Source of the DNA: Methylobacterium aquaticum
GTDB taxonomy: Bacteria; Pseudomonadota; Alphaproteobacteria; Rhizobiales; Beijerinckiaceae
Assembly: GCF_016804325.1 (NCBI RefSeq)
Contig: NZ_CP043627.1
Location: forward strand, 4,783,501-4,847,500
Length of the DNA: 64,000 nucleotides
Direction: 5' to 3'
The notes beneath the pieces were generated by a model. The model was not told the DNA's origin. It worked only from the letters and a program-made list of their open reading frames with translations, and ran no database searches. Each line of letters opens with the position of its first letter. The stretch's first letter is position 1. A program made the translations under genes and the position numbers. This document shows, piece by piece, positions 17,541 to 26,064 of this stretch.

Positions 17541-18401
17541 TCAGAGGCCGGCGGCGCGCGGCAGGGCCCCGTCGGGGATGGTGCCCTCCGCCACCGTGAG
17601 GGTGCGGCCGCCGATCCAGTCGGCGCCGTCGTAATCGACGAAGATCCGGCCGCGGCGCCCGAGCCGCGTGCCCTGGGCGGCGACGTAGGAGCCGGTGGCA
17701 CGGCCGGTCTCCCGGAGCCAGCCGGCGACCGCTGCGTTGAAGCTGCCGGTCACCGGATCCTCGACGAGCGCGCCGGTGCCGTCGCCGAACACGGTGCGGA
17801 TCTCCCAGGCGACCTCGGCGCCGGGCGGATGGGCGCCGACGAGGCCGATATCGATCCGGCCCTCGTGATGGCGGACCGGCTCCACCGCCAGGACCTCCTC
17901 GGCGGAGGCGAGCATCACCCCGACCCAGCCGGGGCCGTTATCGGCCCAGCGCGCCTCGACGACCCGCGCGCGGTCGATGCGCAGAACCGCCAGGATGTCG
18001 CGCATCGTCGCCTCGTCCACCGGCCCCTCGCGGAGCAGCTTCGGCGCCGCGAAGGCGAGGCGGTCGCCGTCCTGCCGGATCGGCACGAGGCCGGCGCCGC
18101 ATTCCTGGACGATGCGTCCGGGCTGCCGCGGCGTGCCGCCGAGGGCCGCCCAAGCATGGCAGGCGCCGAGCGTCGGGTGGCCGGCGAAGGGAAGCTCGTG
18201 CGCCAAGGTGAAGATGCGCACCCGGTAATCCGCCGCCGGATCGGTCGGGGGCAGCAGGAAGGCCGTCTCCGACAGGTTGAACCAGCGGGTCATCGCCTGC
18301 ATCGACGCGGTGTCGAGATCGGCCCCGCTCACCACGGCGAGCGGGTTACCGGTGAAGGCGCCGTCGTGGAACACGTCGACCAGGGCGAAGCGGACGGTCA
18401 T
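17541..18401 (-). CDS. PhzF-family isomerase-like protein
   Basis: 286 residues. The family start FALVDVFHDGAFTGNPLAVV is clear, with Asn and the glycine-rich turn, followed by FNLSETAFLL (the catalytic-Glu region) and HELPFAGHPTLGACHAW. The C-terminal half repeats the fold and includes EDPVTGSFNAAVAGWL. PhzF in phenazine synthesis is an isomerase; most relatives have unknown substrates and no phenazine genes are seen here. The ATG at 18401 is chosen because an upstream extension would run through palindromic element B. Confidence 0.85.
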   Translation of the reverse strand: MTVRFALVDVFHDGAFTGNPLAVVSGADLDTASMQAMTRWFNLSETAFLLPPTDPAADYRVRIFTLAHELPFAGHPTLGACHAWAALGGTPRQPGRIVQECGAGLVPIRQDGDRLAFAAPKLLREGPVDEATMRDILAVLRIDRARVVEARWADNGPGWVGVMLASAEEVLAVEPVRHHEGRIDIGLVGAHPPGAEVAWEIRTVFGDGTGALVEDPVTGSFNAAVAGWLRETGRATGSYVAAQGTRLGRRGRIFVDYDGADWIGGRTLTVAEGTIPDGALPRAAGL

Positions 18402-18464
18402 GGCGGGTCTCCGGGCAGCGGCCGATGCGACCAGGGGGCTGTGTGCCTGATTCCTGCCTTTGCT

Positions 18465-18608
18465 CCCACCCCGAACCTCATCCTGAGGTGCCGGCCGATC
18501 GAAGATCGGTTGGCCTCGAAGGAGGGCTCCAGGGACCGCAGCGACATCTGGAGCCCTCCTTCGAGGCTGCCGCACGCGGCAGCACCTCGGGATGAGGTCG
18601 AGGGTGGG
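18465..18608. repeat. Palindromic intergenic element B, copy 1
   Basis: A 144-base element. The ends pair (CCCACC at 18465; GGTGGG near 18608; CCTCATCCTGAGG near the left end). Its core is a perfect 19-bp inverted repeat, CCTCGAAGGAGGGCTCCAG (18514-18532) and its complement (18548-18566). Side hairpins CCGATC-gaa-GATCGG and CTGCCGC-ac-GCGGCAG flank the core. The same plan occurs at 27770-27913 with different bases in the side hairpins but preserved pairing. It lies between the PhzF-like and matB genes. Confidence 0.85.
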
Positions 18609-18637
18609 GAAATGAGGCTGACTGTCGTTTGTCGGGA

Positions 18638-20161
18638 TCAGCCCTCGTACAACCCCTTATGCGTCTCGCGCAGCAGGTTCTTCTGCACCTTGCCCATGGT
18701 GTTGCGCGGCAGCTCGTCGGCGATGATGACGCGCTTGGGCAGCTTGAACTTGGCGAGACGGCCCTCCAGCGCCGAGAGGATGGCGGCCTCGCTCGGCGCC
18801 TCCGCGCCGCGGGGCACCACCACGGCGGTGACACCCTCGCCGAAATCCGGGTGCGGCACCCCGATCACCGCCGATTCCAGCACGCCGGGCAGCCCGTCGA
18901 TCTCGGTCTCGACCTCCTTCGGGTAGACGTTGAAGCCGCCGGTGATGATCAGGTCCTTGCCGCGGCCGACGATGTGGACGTAGCCGCGCTCGTCGACCTT
19001 GCCGAGATCGCCGGTGATGAAGAAGCCGTCGGCCTTGAACTCGGCGGCGGTCTTCTCCGGCATGCGCCAGTAGCCCTTGAACACGTTGGGCCCGCGCACC
19101 TCGATCATCCCGACCTGATCCGCCGCCATGGGCCGGCCATTCTCCGGATCGACCACCCGCAGCGACACGCCCGGCAGCGGGAACCCGACCGTGCCGGCGA
19201 CCCGGTCGCCGTCATAGGGGTTCGACGTGCTCATGTTGGTCTCGGTCATGCCGTAGCGCTCGAGGATCGCGTGGCCGGTCCGCTCCTGCCACTCGCGATG
19301 GGTCTCGGCGAGCAAGGGCGCCGAGCCGGAGACGAACAGGCGCATCCCGGCGCTCGCCTCCCGGGTCAGGCCCGGCTCCTTGAGCAGGCGGGTGTAGAAG
19401 GTCGGCACGCCCATCAACGCGGTGGCCCGGCCCATCAGCGACAGGATCAGCGGCGGATCGAGCTTGGCTAAGAAGATCATCGCGGCGCCCGACATCAGCA
19501 CCGTGTTGGTGGCGACGAACAGGCCGTGGGTGTGGAACACCGGCAGCGCGTGGATCAGCACGTCCTCGTCGGTGAAGCGCCAGTACTCGACCAGGGTGAG
19601 GGCGTTCGACGACAGGTTGTCGTGGGTCAGCATCGCGCCCTTCGAGCGCCCGGTGGTGCCCGAGGTGTAGAGGATCGCCGCGAGATCGTCGGACGCGCGG
19701 GGGACATCGGCGAAGTCGCCGGTCTGGCCCGCGGCCTCGGACGCCATGGTGCCCTCGCCCCTGGCGTCGAGGGTGCCGACCTGGGCGACGCCGGCCTGCT
19801 CCGCCACGACCTTGAGGGCATCGCGCTTGCCCGGATCGCAGACGAACAGCGACGGCTCGGCATCGCCGAGGAAGTAGGCGATCTCGGAGGGCGTGTAGCC
19901 GGTATTGAGCGGCAGGAACACGGCGCCGGCCCGCACGCAGCCGAGATAGAGCGCGATCACCGCCGGGCTCTTCTCGACCTGCACCGCCACCCGGTCGCCG
20001 GGCGCGACGCCGAGACCGACCAGCGCCGCGGCGTAGCGGCCGGATTCGGCGATCAGATCCGCGTAGCTCCAGCGCAGGCCCTCGGGGGTTTCGAGGAAGA
20101 CCTTGGCCGCCGGGTCGGCGGGGAGGCGGGAGCGGACGATGTCGAAGAAGTGGTTGGACAT
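18638..20161 (-). CDS. matB: Malonyl-CoA synthetase (malonate-CoA ligase)
   Basis: 507 residues, the usual MatB length. An AMP-forming acyl-CoA synthetase with the P-loop-like motif LYTSGTTGRSKGAML, the adenylate motif ERYGMTETNMSTSNP, the hinge DGFFITGDLGKVDERGYVHI, and the C-terminal Lys in PRNTMGKVQKNLLRE. MSTSNPYDG and HALPVFHTHGL are characteristic of malonyl-CoA synthetases. It activates malonate to malonyl-CoA in the cytoplasm. It is last in a minus-strand unit with malonyl-CoA decarboxylase and a TRAP transporter, which supports malonate catabolism. GAAGAG lies upstream of the ATG at 20161. Confidence 0.92.
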   Translation of the reverse strand: MSNHFFDIVRSRLPADPAAKVFLETPEGLRWSYADLIAESGRYAAALVGLGVAPGDRVAVQVEKSPAVIALYLGCVRAGAVFLPLNTGYTPSEIAYFLGDAEPSLFVCDPGKRDALKVVAEQAGVAQVGTLDARGEGTMASEAAGQTGDFADVPRASDDLAAILYTSGTTGRSKGAMLTHDNLSSNALTLVEYWRFTDEDVLIHALPVFHTHGLFVATNTVLMSGAAMIFLAKLDPPLILSLMGRATALMGVPTFYTRLLKEPGLTREASAGMRLFVSGSAPLLAETHREWQERTGHAILERYGMTETNMSTSNPYDGDRVAGTVGFPLPGVSLRVVDPENGRPMAADQVGMIEVRGPNVFKGYWRMPEKTAAEFKADGFFITGDLGKVDERGYVHIVGRGKDLIITGGFNVYPKEVETEIDGLPGVLESAVIGVPHPDFGEGVTAVVVPRGAEAPSEAAILSALEGRLAKFKLPKRVIIADELPRNTMGKVQKNLLRETHKGLYEG

Positions 20162-20246
20162 GGGGGACTCTTCAGTCGTCGGCGAGGTGAACGGGTAGAC
20201 CGTCCACTCGAAGAATGCGGGTGTCTCCTCTCCCCGCGGGCGGCTA

Positions 20247-20483
20247 GGCTGTCCGGGGAAAAAGGAAGTACGCGGGTTTTCCCTCCCCCTCTGCGGGGGA
20301 GGGTGGCCCCTGCGTCAGCAGGGGTCGGGAGAGGGGCAGCGCGACGCTGATCCAGGGGGGCACCCGTCATCACGGTCGCGACTTCTCCGGAAGCGGCGTC
20401 CCCTCTCCCGCCCGGCTCCGCCGGGCACCCTCCCCCGCAGAGGGGGGAGGGAAGAACCCGCGTCATTCCTTTCCCGGACAGCC
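20247..20483. repeat. Palindromic intergenic element D between matA and matB
   Basis: About 237 bases. The arms (20247-20336 and 20400-20483) are imperfect inverted repeats. Outer parts read GGCTGTCCGGGG... and ...CCCGGACAGCC; inner parts include CCCCTCTGCGGGGGAGGG and its complement. The arms share CTCTCCC-rich sequence with element A. It occupies most of the 352-base space inside the malonate operon, so it could uncouple matB expression from matA or form an mRNA-stabilising structure. Confidence 0.8.
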
Positions 20484-20513
20484 CTCCGCTGGCAGAGATA
20501 AGGGGAATGCTCA

Positions 20514-21920
20514 TCACGCCTCCGCCAAAGCCACCGCGCGGGCCGGCGGCAGGTTCTGGCGCAGCTCGCGGTTGACGGTGAGCGAGGCCGAGACGGTGCC
20601 GAGATTGGCATAGGTCTCGTGGTTCTTCTCGATCGCCGCGAGGTCGTAGAGGTAGTTCACCATCAGCCCGTAGCCCTGCGACAGGCCCTTGGGCGAGACG
20701 TCGCCGAGGAAGTTCAGGCGCTCCAGCCGCGCGCCGTTGCCGAGATGGAACCGCGCCACCGGGTCGACCGGCTTGCCGCGGGCGGTCTTCGCCCGCAGGA
20801 AGTAATAGGCGGCAGCCGGCAGCAGCGCCTTCTTCACCGCGTCGGCCTTGGCCTTGTCGGCGTGCCAGTCGGGCTGGTCGAGGGCGCGCAGGGTCTCGAC
20901 ATCCTCGCGGGTCAGGCCCTGCGGCGCGTCGGAGCGGCGCTCGCGGTCGAGCCAGATGCGGAAGGTCGGCACCGGCGACAGGGTGACGAAGGTCTTCAGC
21001 GCCGGCATCTCGCGGCAGAGGTCCTCCACCACCTGCTTGATCAGGAAGTTGCCGAAGGTGATGCCGGCGAGCCCCTTCTGGCAGTTCGAGATCGAGTAGA
21101 AGATCGCGGTCGTCGCCTCGCGGGTGGCGGTGTGCTGGCGCTCGTGGGCGAGGATCGGGTCGATCGCCGCCGCGATGCCGGTGGTCAGCGCGACCTCGAC
21201 GAAGATCAGCGGCTCGTCGAGGAGCGCCGGGTGGAAGAAGGCGAAGCAGCGCCGGTCCGGCGGCTCGATGCGCCGGCGCAGGTCGTCCCAGCCCGAGATC
21301 GCGTGCACCGCCTCGTAGCGGATGATCTTTTCGAGGATGTGGGCCGGCGTGGTCCAGTCGATCCGGCGCAGGACCAGGAAGCCGCGGTTGAACCACGACG
21401 CGAACAGGTGCTCGAAATCGGAATCGAGGCTGTCGACGGCCTCCGCCAGCGCCGGATCCGGCTTGTCGGCCTTGCGGGCGGCATCGCGCACCGAGAACAG
21501 GTCCTCGCGCATCCGTACCAGCGCGATCGTGCCGTCGCGGGCGAGGTTGAGGCGGCGGATCAGCTCCTGCGAGCGCGGCTCGGCCGCCTCGTGCAGCCGG
21601 CCGAGCGCCGCCCGGGACGGCGCCTTGCCGTAGGCGGCGATGGCGCTCTCCACCGCCGCGTGGTCGGCCCCGAAGTCGAGGGCGATGCGGCGCAGGAACT
21701 CGTGGCGGTCCGGCCCGGAGAAGCTGTCGTAGCGGTCGAGGATGATGCGGGCGAGCGCCACCCCCGAGGCCTCGCCGCGCCGCGAGATCAGGTCCTCGCA
21801 GAGCTTGACCACGTCGGCGACGCTGGCCTTGGCCGGGTCGTCGCGGCCGAAGGCGATCAGGCCGCGGCCCCGGTCCGAGATGCTCTGGAGGAGGTCGCCG
21901 AGGAACGAGATCGCCGCCAT
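20514..21920 (-). CDS. matA: Malonyl-CoA decarboxylase
   Basis: 468 residues. The C-terminal catalytic half shows ATTAIFYSISNCQKGLAGI, the conserved Ser and SNCQ-G-L region. Also present are HPALLDEPLIFVEVALT, the conserved Glu region, and ARFHLGNGARLERLNFLGD, the conserved His-containing stretch of the family. The N-terminal helical domain covers roughly residues 40-170. It converts malonyl-CoA to acetyl-CoA and CO2. With MatB and the TRAP transporter this completes a route from external malonate to acetyl-CoA. The ATG at 21920 opens the family N-terminus; longer in-frame extensions are spurious. Confidence 0.92.
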   Translation of the reverse strand: MAAISFLGDLLQSISDRGRGLIAFGRDDPAKASVADVVKLCEDLISRRGEASGVALARIILDRYDSFSGPDRHEFLRRIALDFGADHAAVESAIAAYGKAPSRAALGRLHEAAEPRSQELIRRLNLARDGTIALVRMREDLFSVRDAARKADKPDPALAEAVDSLDSDFEHLFASWFNRGFLVLRRIDWTTPAHILEKIIRYEAVHAISGWDDLRRRIEPPDRRCFAFFHPALLDEPLIFVEVALTTGIAAAIDPILAHERQHTATREATTAIFYSISNCQKGLAGITFGNFLIKQVVEDLCREMPALKTFVTLSPVPTFRIWLDRERRSDAPQGLTREDVETLRALDQPDWHADKAKADAVKKALLPAAAYYFLRAKTARGKPVDPVARFHLGNGARLERLNFLGDVSPKGLSQGYGLMVNYLYDLAAIEKNHETYANLGTVSASLTVNRELRQNLPPARAVALAEA

Positions 21921-21945
21921 ATCGCTCTCATCACGTCCGGGCCGT

Positions 21946-22006
21946 CCCCGCTCGTCGGGGTCGGCGCCGCTCTTTCGGAAGAGTGGGCTCCGCTGGGTCA
22001 GCGGAG
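21946..22006 (-). promoter_or_regulatory. Intercistronic hairpin array between dctM and matA
   Basis: Three perfect small hairpins follow each other: CCCCG-loop-CGGGG (21946-21960), CTCTT-TCGG-AAGAG (21970-21983) and CTCCGCTG-GGT-CAGCGGAG (21988-22006). They sit in the 146-base gap between the transporter and decarboxylase genes. Such arrays often stabilise mRNA or attenuate read-through; the role here is inferred. Confidence 0.5.
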
Positions 22007-22066
22007 AGGAGGGAGAAGCGCCGCACCCGCGCGGTGCCCGGCCGCGGCGCCCGCATGGTGGCGCCT

Positions 22067-23418
22067 CTACTTGGTCGAGGGCAAGAGCAGATCCGGCAGC
22101 CAAAGGGCGATGCCGGGGACGAGGCAGAGCACCAGGATCGCCACCGCCATCAGGATCACGAAGGGCAGGGTGCCCCAGATGATGTCGGAGAGCGGGATGT
22201 CGGGGGCGATGTTCTTGATGACGAAGATGTTGAGGCCGACCGGCGGGTGGATCAGCCCCATCTCCATGGTGATCGTCATCACGACGCCGAACCAGACGAG
22301 GTCGAAGCCCGCCTCGCGCAGCGGCGGGAGGATGATCGGCGCGGTCATCAGGATGATCGAGACCGGCGGCAGGAAGAAGCCGAGGCCCACGACCAGCAGC
22401 AGGATCGTCAGCAGCAGGAGCCAGGGCGAGAGGTGCATCGCCACGATCGCCGCGGCCGCGGCCTGCGAGATGTGGAGATAGCTCATCACGTAGGCGTAGA
22501 GCAGCGACATGCCGATGATCAGCATCAGCATGGTCGATTCGCGCAGGGTCGCGATCAGGATCGGGCTCACGTCCCGGGCGCGCCAGACGCCGTAGATCGC
22601 CGCGATGAGCGCCAGCGCCAGGAGGCCGCCCAGGCCCGCCGTCTCGGAGGGCGTGGCGTAGCCGCCATAGAGCGCCACCATCACGCCGGTGAGCAGGACC
22701 ACGAAGGGCAGCACCCGCGGCAGGGTCGAGAAGCGCTCTGCCATCGAGTAGCGGTCTTCCGCCAGGATCGGATGCTCCGGCCCGCCGGTGACGTAGGCGG
22801 CGCGCGCCATGGCGAATTCGCGCCGGAAGCGCCAGACGGAATAGGCGGCGAAGAGCAGCACCAGGAGCAGCCCCGGGCCGATGCCGGCGAGGAAGAGCCG
22901 CCCGAGCGACTGCTCGGCCGCCACCGCGTAGAGGATCATCGTGATGGAGGGCGGCAGGAGGATGCCGAGCGTGCCGCCCGCCGCGATGATGCCGGCGGCG
23001 AATCCGCCGGAATAGCCGCGCCGGCGCATCTCCGGGATGCCGGCCGAGCCGATCGCCGAGCAGGTCGCCGGGCTCGATCCCGCCATGGCGGCAAACAGCG
23101 CGCAGGCGAACACGTTGGCGATGCCCAAGCCCCCGGGATCTTGTGCATCCAGGCATGCATCGCCGAGTAGAGGTCCTGGCCCGCCTTCGACCGGCCGATC
23201 GCCGCGCCCTTCAGGATGAAGAGCGGGATCGACAAGAGCGTGATCGAGGCCATCTCCTCGTAGACGTTCTGCGCCACCGTATCGAGGGAGGCGCCGGGCA
23301 TGAAGGCCAGCATGAAGACGAGGGCCACCGCGCCGAGCGCGAAGGCGATCGGGATGCCGGCGAGCATCGCCCCGAGGGTGGCGCCCGCATAGAGCGTGCC
23401 GATGATCGCGGTGCTCAT
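22067..23418 (-). pseudogene. dctM: TRAP transporter large permease (DctM), split by a one-base deletion
   Basis: The start is ATG 23418, coupled to the dctQ stop by ATGA. The first ~96 residues (MSTAIIGTLYAGATLGAML to AWMHKIPG) are in one frame. From about 23130 the family sequence continues one frame over (GIANVFACALFAAMAGSS to the end). Adding one C to the 5-C run at 23130-23134 restores IPGGLGIANVFACALFAAM and a normal ~450-residue protein with about a dozen membrane segments. As written, the 12-TM dicarboxylate permease would not be made. It is either a consensus error or a recent null allele of the malonate uptake system. Confidence 0.85.
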
Positions 23419-24065
23419 CGGGCGGACTCCGTCTTGTCGTGCTGTTTGGCGCGTTCGAGGTCGGGGCCGAGCCCGACCTTCGGATCGGCGAAGCCGGCGG
23501 CCTCGGGGCCGCGGGCGACGGCTTCCGCGATCTGGAGCAGGAATTGCAGCGCCAGGAGCGTCATGCCGAGCGCCATCAGCGAGTAGGGGATCCAGAGCGG
23601 CGGGCCCCAGGTCGATTGCGAGATCTGGCCGTCGACCCAGGCCTCGTGCAGCAGGGTCCAGCTCTTCCAGGCGAAGAAGGCCACGAAGCCGAGGCTGACC
23701 ACGTCGGCAAGGAGCAGGCGCAGGCGGTTGACCCGCGGCGAGAGCAGCCCGGTCAGCGCCTCGATGGCGACGTGGCCGCGCCGGGCCTGGACGCCCGCCG
23801 CCGACAGGAAGGTGGCGCCGACGATGAGGAACACCGCCGTCTCGTCCTGCCACTCGGTCGGGACCTTCAGGACGTAGCGGATGACGACGCTGTAGCTCAG
23901 CACCAGGCAGGCGGCCACGAGGGCGACGCCGCCGAGAAGCAGGATCAGGCGGTTCAGGCCCCCCATCGCGGCGTCGATCGCCGCGAGCGGGCCGGGCAGC
24001 CGGGGCCGCGCCGCGGCGCGTTCCGGCTCAGGCCCGGCGGAGGCCGCGTCGAAGGCGTGGCTCAC
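23415..24065 (-). CDS. dctQ: TRAP transporter small permease (DctQ)
   Basis: 216 residues with four predicted membrane helices, for example LILLLGGVALVAACLVLSYS and IPYSLMALGMTLLALQFLL. Between them is the family motif WQDETAVFLIVGATFL and RRGHVAIEAL. It associates with DctM in the inner membrane. The GTG start at 24065 overlaps the dctP stop (GTGA), and its own stop overlaps the dctM start (ATGA), so all three transporter genes are translationally coupled. The ~35 residues before the first helix are an unusual, cytoplasm-facing extension. Confidence 0.88.
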   Translation of the reverse strand: MSHAFDAASAGPEPERAAARPRLPGPLAAIDAAMGGLNRLILLLGGVALVAACLVLSYSVVIRYVLKVPTEWQDETAVFLIVGATFLSAAGVQARRGHVAIEALTGLLSPRVNRLRLLLADVVSLGFVAFFAWKSWTLLHEAWVDGQISQSTWGPPLWIPYSLMALGMTLLALQFLLQIAEAVARGPEAAGFADPKVGLGPDLERAKQHDKTESAR

Positions 24066-25099
24066 GCGACCGCCTCCGCGAGCTTCAGCATCTCGGCGCA
24101 GGAGGACGACTTCGCGGCGTAGTCCTTCCAGGCCGAGTCGCGGGCGATGTCGCGCCAGCGGTTCAGCGTCGCCTCGTCGAGGGTCTCGACCTTGGCGCCG
24201 GCCTTGGAGAAGATCTGCTCGACCCGGGTGTCGTCGGCCTGCGCGCCCTCCTGCCCGAAGGATTCGAGCTCGGCGCCGACCGCCATGATCAGGTCCTGCT
24301 GGTCCTTGGGCAGCCCGTCGAAGATCGCCTTCGACATCATGATCGGCTCGAGCATGAACCAGTAGGAGCGGCCACGGCCCGAGGTGAGCGACTTCGACAA
24401 CTCCTCGAGCCGGAACGAGATCAGGCTGGTCGACGAGGTGATGACTGCGTCGCAGGCACCGGTCTGCATCGCGGCGTAGGATTCGTTCGACGGCAGGCTG
24501 AGGGTGGCCGCACCCGCCGCCTTCATCATCAGGTCCATCTCGCGCGAGCCGCCGCGGACCTTCAGGCCCTTGGCATCCTCCGGCCGCACCAGGGCGCGGT
24601 CGCGGCTCGCGACGCCGCCGGCCTGCCAGACCCAGGAGACGAGAACGATGTTCTTCGCCTGGAGGATCTCGGTGAGCTTGCGGCCGACCGGCGCCGTCTT
24701 CCAGGCCATCGCCTGGGGGTAGGAGGTCACGAGCGCCGGCATCAGCCCGATATTGGTCTCCGGCACCTCGCCGCCGGCATAGGGCAGCGGGTAGAGGCTC
24801 ATGTCGAGCGCGCCCTTGCGCATCGCGCTGAACTGGGCGTTCGTCTTCATCAGCGACGAGCCGGGATAGACCTGGACCTCGATGGCGCCCTTCGAGCGCT
24901 CCTTCACGGCCGCCGCGAACTTGCGGCACATCCGGTCGCGAAAATCCCCCTCGTCGATCGTGCCGCCCGGGAACTGGTGCGAGAGCTTCAGCACCGTGGC
25001 GGCCTGCGCGGCGCGCCCGAGGCCGATCAGGGCGGGGGCGGCGAGGCCGGCGGCCAAGATGGATCGACGGGACAAGAGAGGGCGGCGGGTGAAGGCCAT
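24062..25099 (-). CDS. dctP: TRAP transporter solute-binding protein (DctP), probably for malonate
   Basis: 345 residues. The signal peptide carries twin arginines (SRRSILAAGLAAPALIGLG), so Tat export is possible, with cleavage near AAQAA. The mature protein starts VLKLSHQFPGG, and SREMDLMMKAAG includes the conserved Arg region that binds the ligand carboxylate in TRAP binding proteins. The ligand is inferred to be malonate from the adjoining matA and matB; other dicarboxylates are not excluded. GAGGAAAC precedes the ATG at 25099. It is the first gene of the minus-strand operon, divergent from the GntR regulator. Confidence 0.88.
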   Translation of the reverse strand: MAFTRRPLLSRRSILAAGLAAPALIGLGRAAQAATVLKLSHQFPGGTIDEGDFRDRMCRKFAAAVKERSKGAIEVQVYPGSSLMKTNAQFSAMRKGALDMSLYPLPYAGGEVPETNIGLMPALVTSYPQAMAWKTAPVGRKLTEILQAKNIVLVSWVWQAGGVASRDRALVRPEDAKGLKVRGGSREMDLMMKAAGAATLSLPSNESYAAMQTGACDAVITSSTSLISFRLEELSKSLTSGRGRSYWFMLEPIMMSKAIFDGLPKDQQDLIMAVGAELESFGQEGAQADDTRVEQIFSKAGAKVETLDEATLNRWRDIARDSAWKDYAAKSSSCAEMLKLAEAVA

Positions 25100-25200
25100 G
25101 GCGTTTCCTCTGGGGGGAGCGCGTCGGCTCCGGATTGTGCGTTCGGTGTGACGCGCGGTCAGGTTGAAGCCTGCCGTATTCTGCACTCAGAAGACGCCGA

Positions 25201-25218
25201 TCTTGTATATTTTGTCAA
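25201..25218. promoter_or_regulatory. Candidate GntR (MatR) operator and promoter region
   Basis: The A/T-rich stretch TCTTGTATATTTTGTCAA stands out in the 160-base divergent gap. TCTTGTA equals the left half-site I recall for the Rhizobium MatR operator; the right half is not conserved. TTGTAT here and GCATAC 17 bases later could form a plus-strand sigma-70-type promoter. Inferred from position and motif only. Confidence 0.45.
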
Positions 25219-25259
25219 CCGCAGTGCATACTCACCGAAGGTGGAAGGCGGGATCGCAC

Positions 25260-25931
25260 ATGAGCCACGCCCAGATGAGTCACGCCCAGCGGCTGCGGCA
25301 GACGATCGAGGACGAGATCGTGGACGGGGTCCTGCGCCCCGGCGACCGGCTCGACGAGGTCCCGCTCGCCGCCCGCTTCGGGGTCTCGCGCACGCCGATC
25401 CGCGAGGCCCTGCTGCAACTCGCGGTCACCGGCCTGATCGAGATCAAGCCGCGGCGCGGCGCGGTGGTGAGCCTGCCCGAGCCGGCGCGGCTGATCGAGA
25501 TGTTCGAGACCATGGCCGAGCTGGAAGCCGCCTGCGGCCGTCTCGCGGCGCGCAGGCTGACCGACGAGCATCAGCGCGAACTCACCGCGGCACTCGATGC
25601 CTGCCGGGCGGCGGCGGCAGCCGGCGAGATGGCGGCCTATTACGCCGAGAACGCAGTGTTTCACGCAGTGATCTACCGGGCCTCGCGCAACGGCTTCCTG
25701 TGCGAGCAGGCCGTGGGCTTGAGCCGGCGCCTGGCGCCGTTCCGGCGCATCCAGCTGCGCGCCCGCAACCGGCTGCGCCAGTCGCTGGCCGAGCACGAGG
25801 GGGCGGTGGAGGCGATCCTGGCCGGCGACGAGTCGCTGGCCGGCGAGCGCCTGCGCGCCCACGTTCTGGTGCAGGGCGACCGCTTCGCCGAGCTGATCCG
25901 CGGCCTGCCGGGCGGCAGCGCGGCGGCGTGA
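25260..25931 (+). CDS. GntR-family (FadR group) transcriptional regulator of the malonate genes
   Basis: 223 residues. The N-terminal winged helix shows the GntR pattern: IVDGVLRPGDRLDEVPLAA, RFGVSRTPIREALLQLAVTG and PRRGAVVSLP. The C-terminal all-helical FCD domain binds the effector (ETMAELEAACGRLAARRL; ENAVFHAVIYRAS with the metal-binding His). It diverges from the TRAP/mat operon, the arrangement of matR in rhizobia, so it probably represses that operon until malonate or malonyl-CoA is present. The N-terminus begins with a tandem duplication (MSHAQMSHAQ), giving two possible start codons 15 bases apart; the first is used here. Confidence 0.88.
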   Translation: MSHAQMSHAQRLRQTIEDEIVDGVLRPGDRLDEVPLAARFGVSRTPIREALLQLAVTGLIEIKPRRGAVVSLPEPARLIEMFETMAELEAACGRLAARRLTDEHQRELTAALDACRAAAAAGEMAAYYAENAVFHAVIYRASRNGFLCEQAVGLSRRLAPFRRIQLRARNRLRQSLAEHEGAVEAILAGDESLAGERLRAHVLVQGDRFAELIRGLPGGSAAA

Positions 25932-26064
25932 TCCTGACGCAAGTCAACCCATTGACCTTGCGGCGCTTTCCTTGAGACGGAACGACCCCCGGAACGCCAC
26001 GTTGTGACTCCGAGCGCCCACGCTTGCGGGCGCCCGCCGCGATCCTCCTGCTTCCGGTGCCGTG

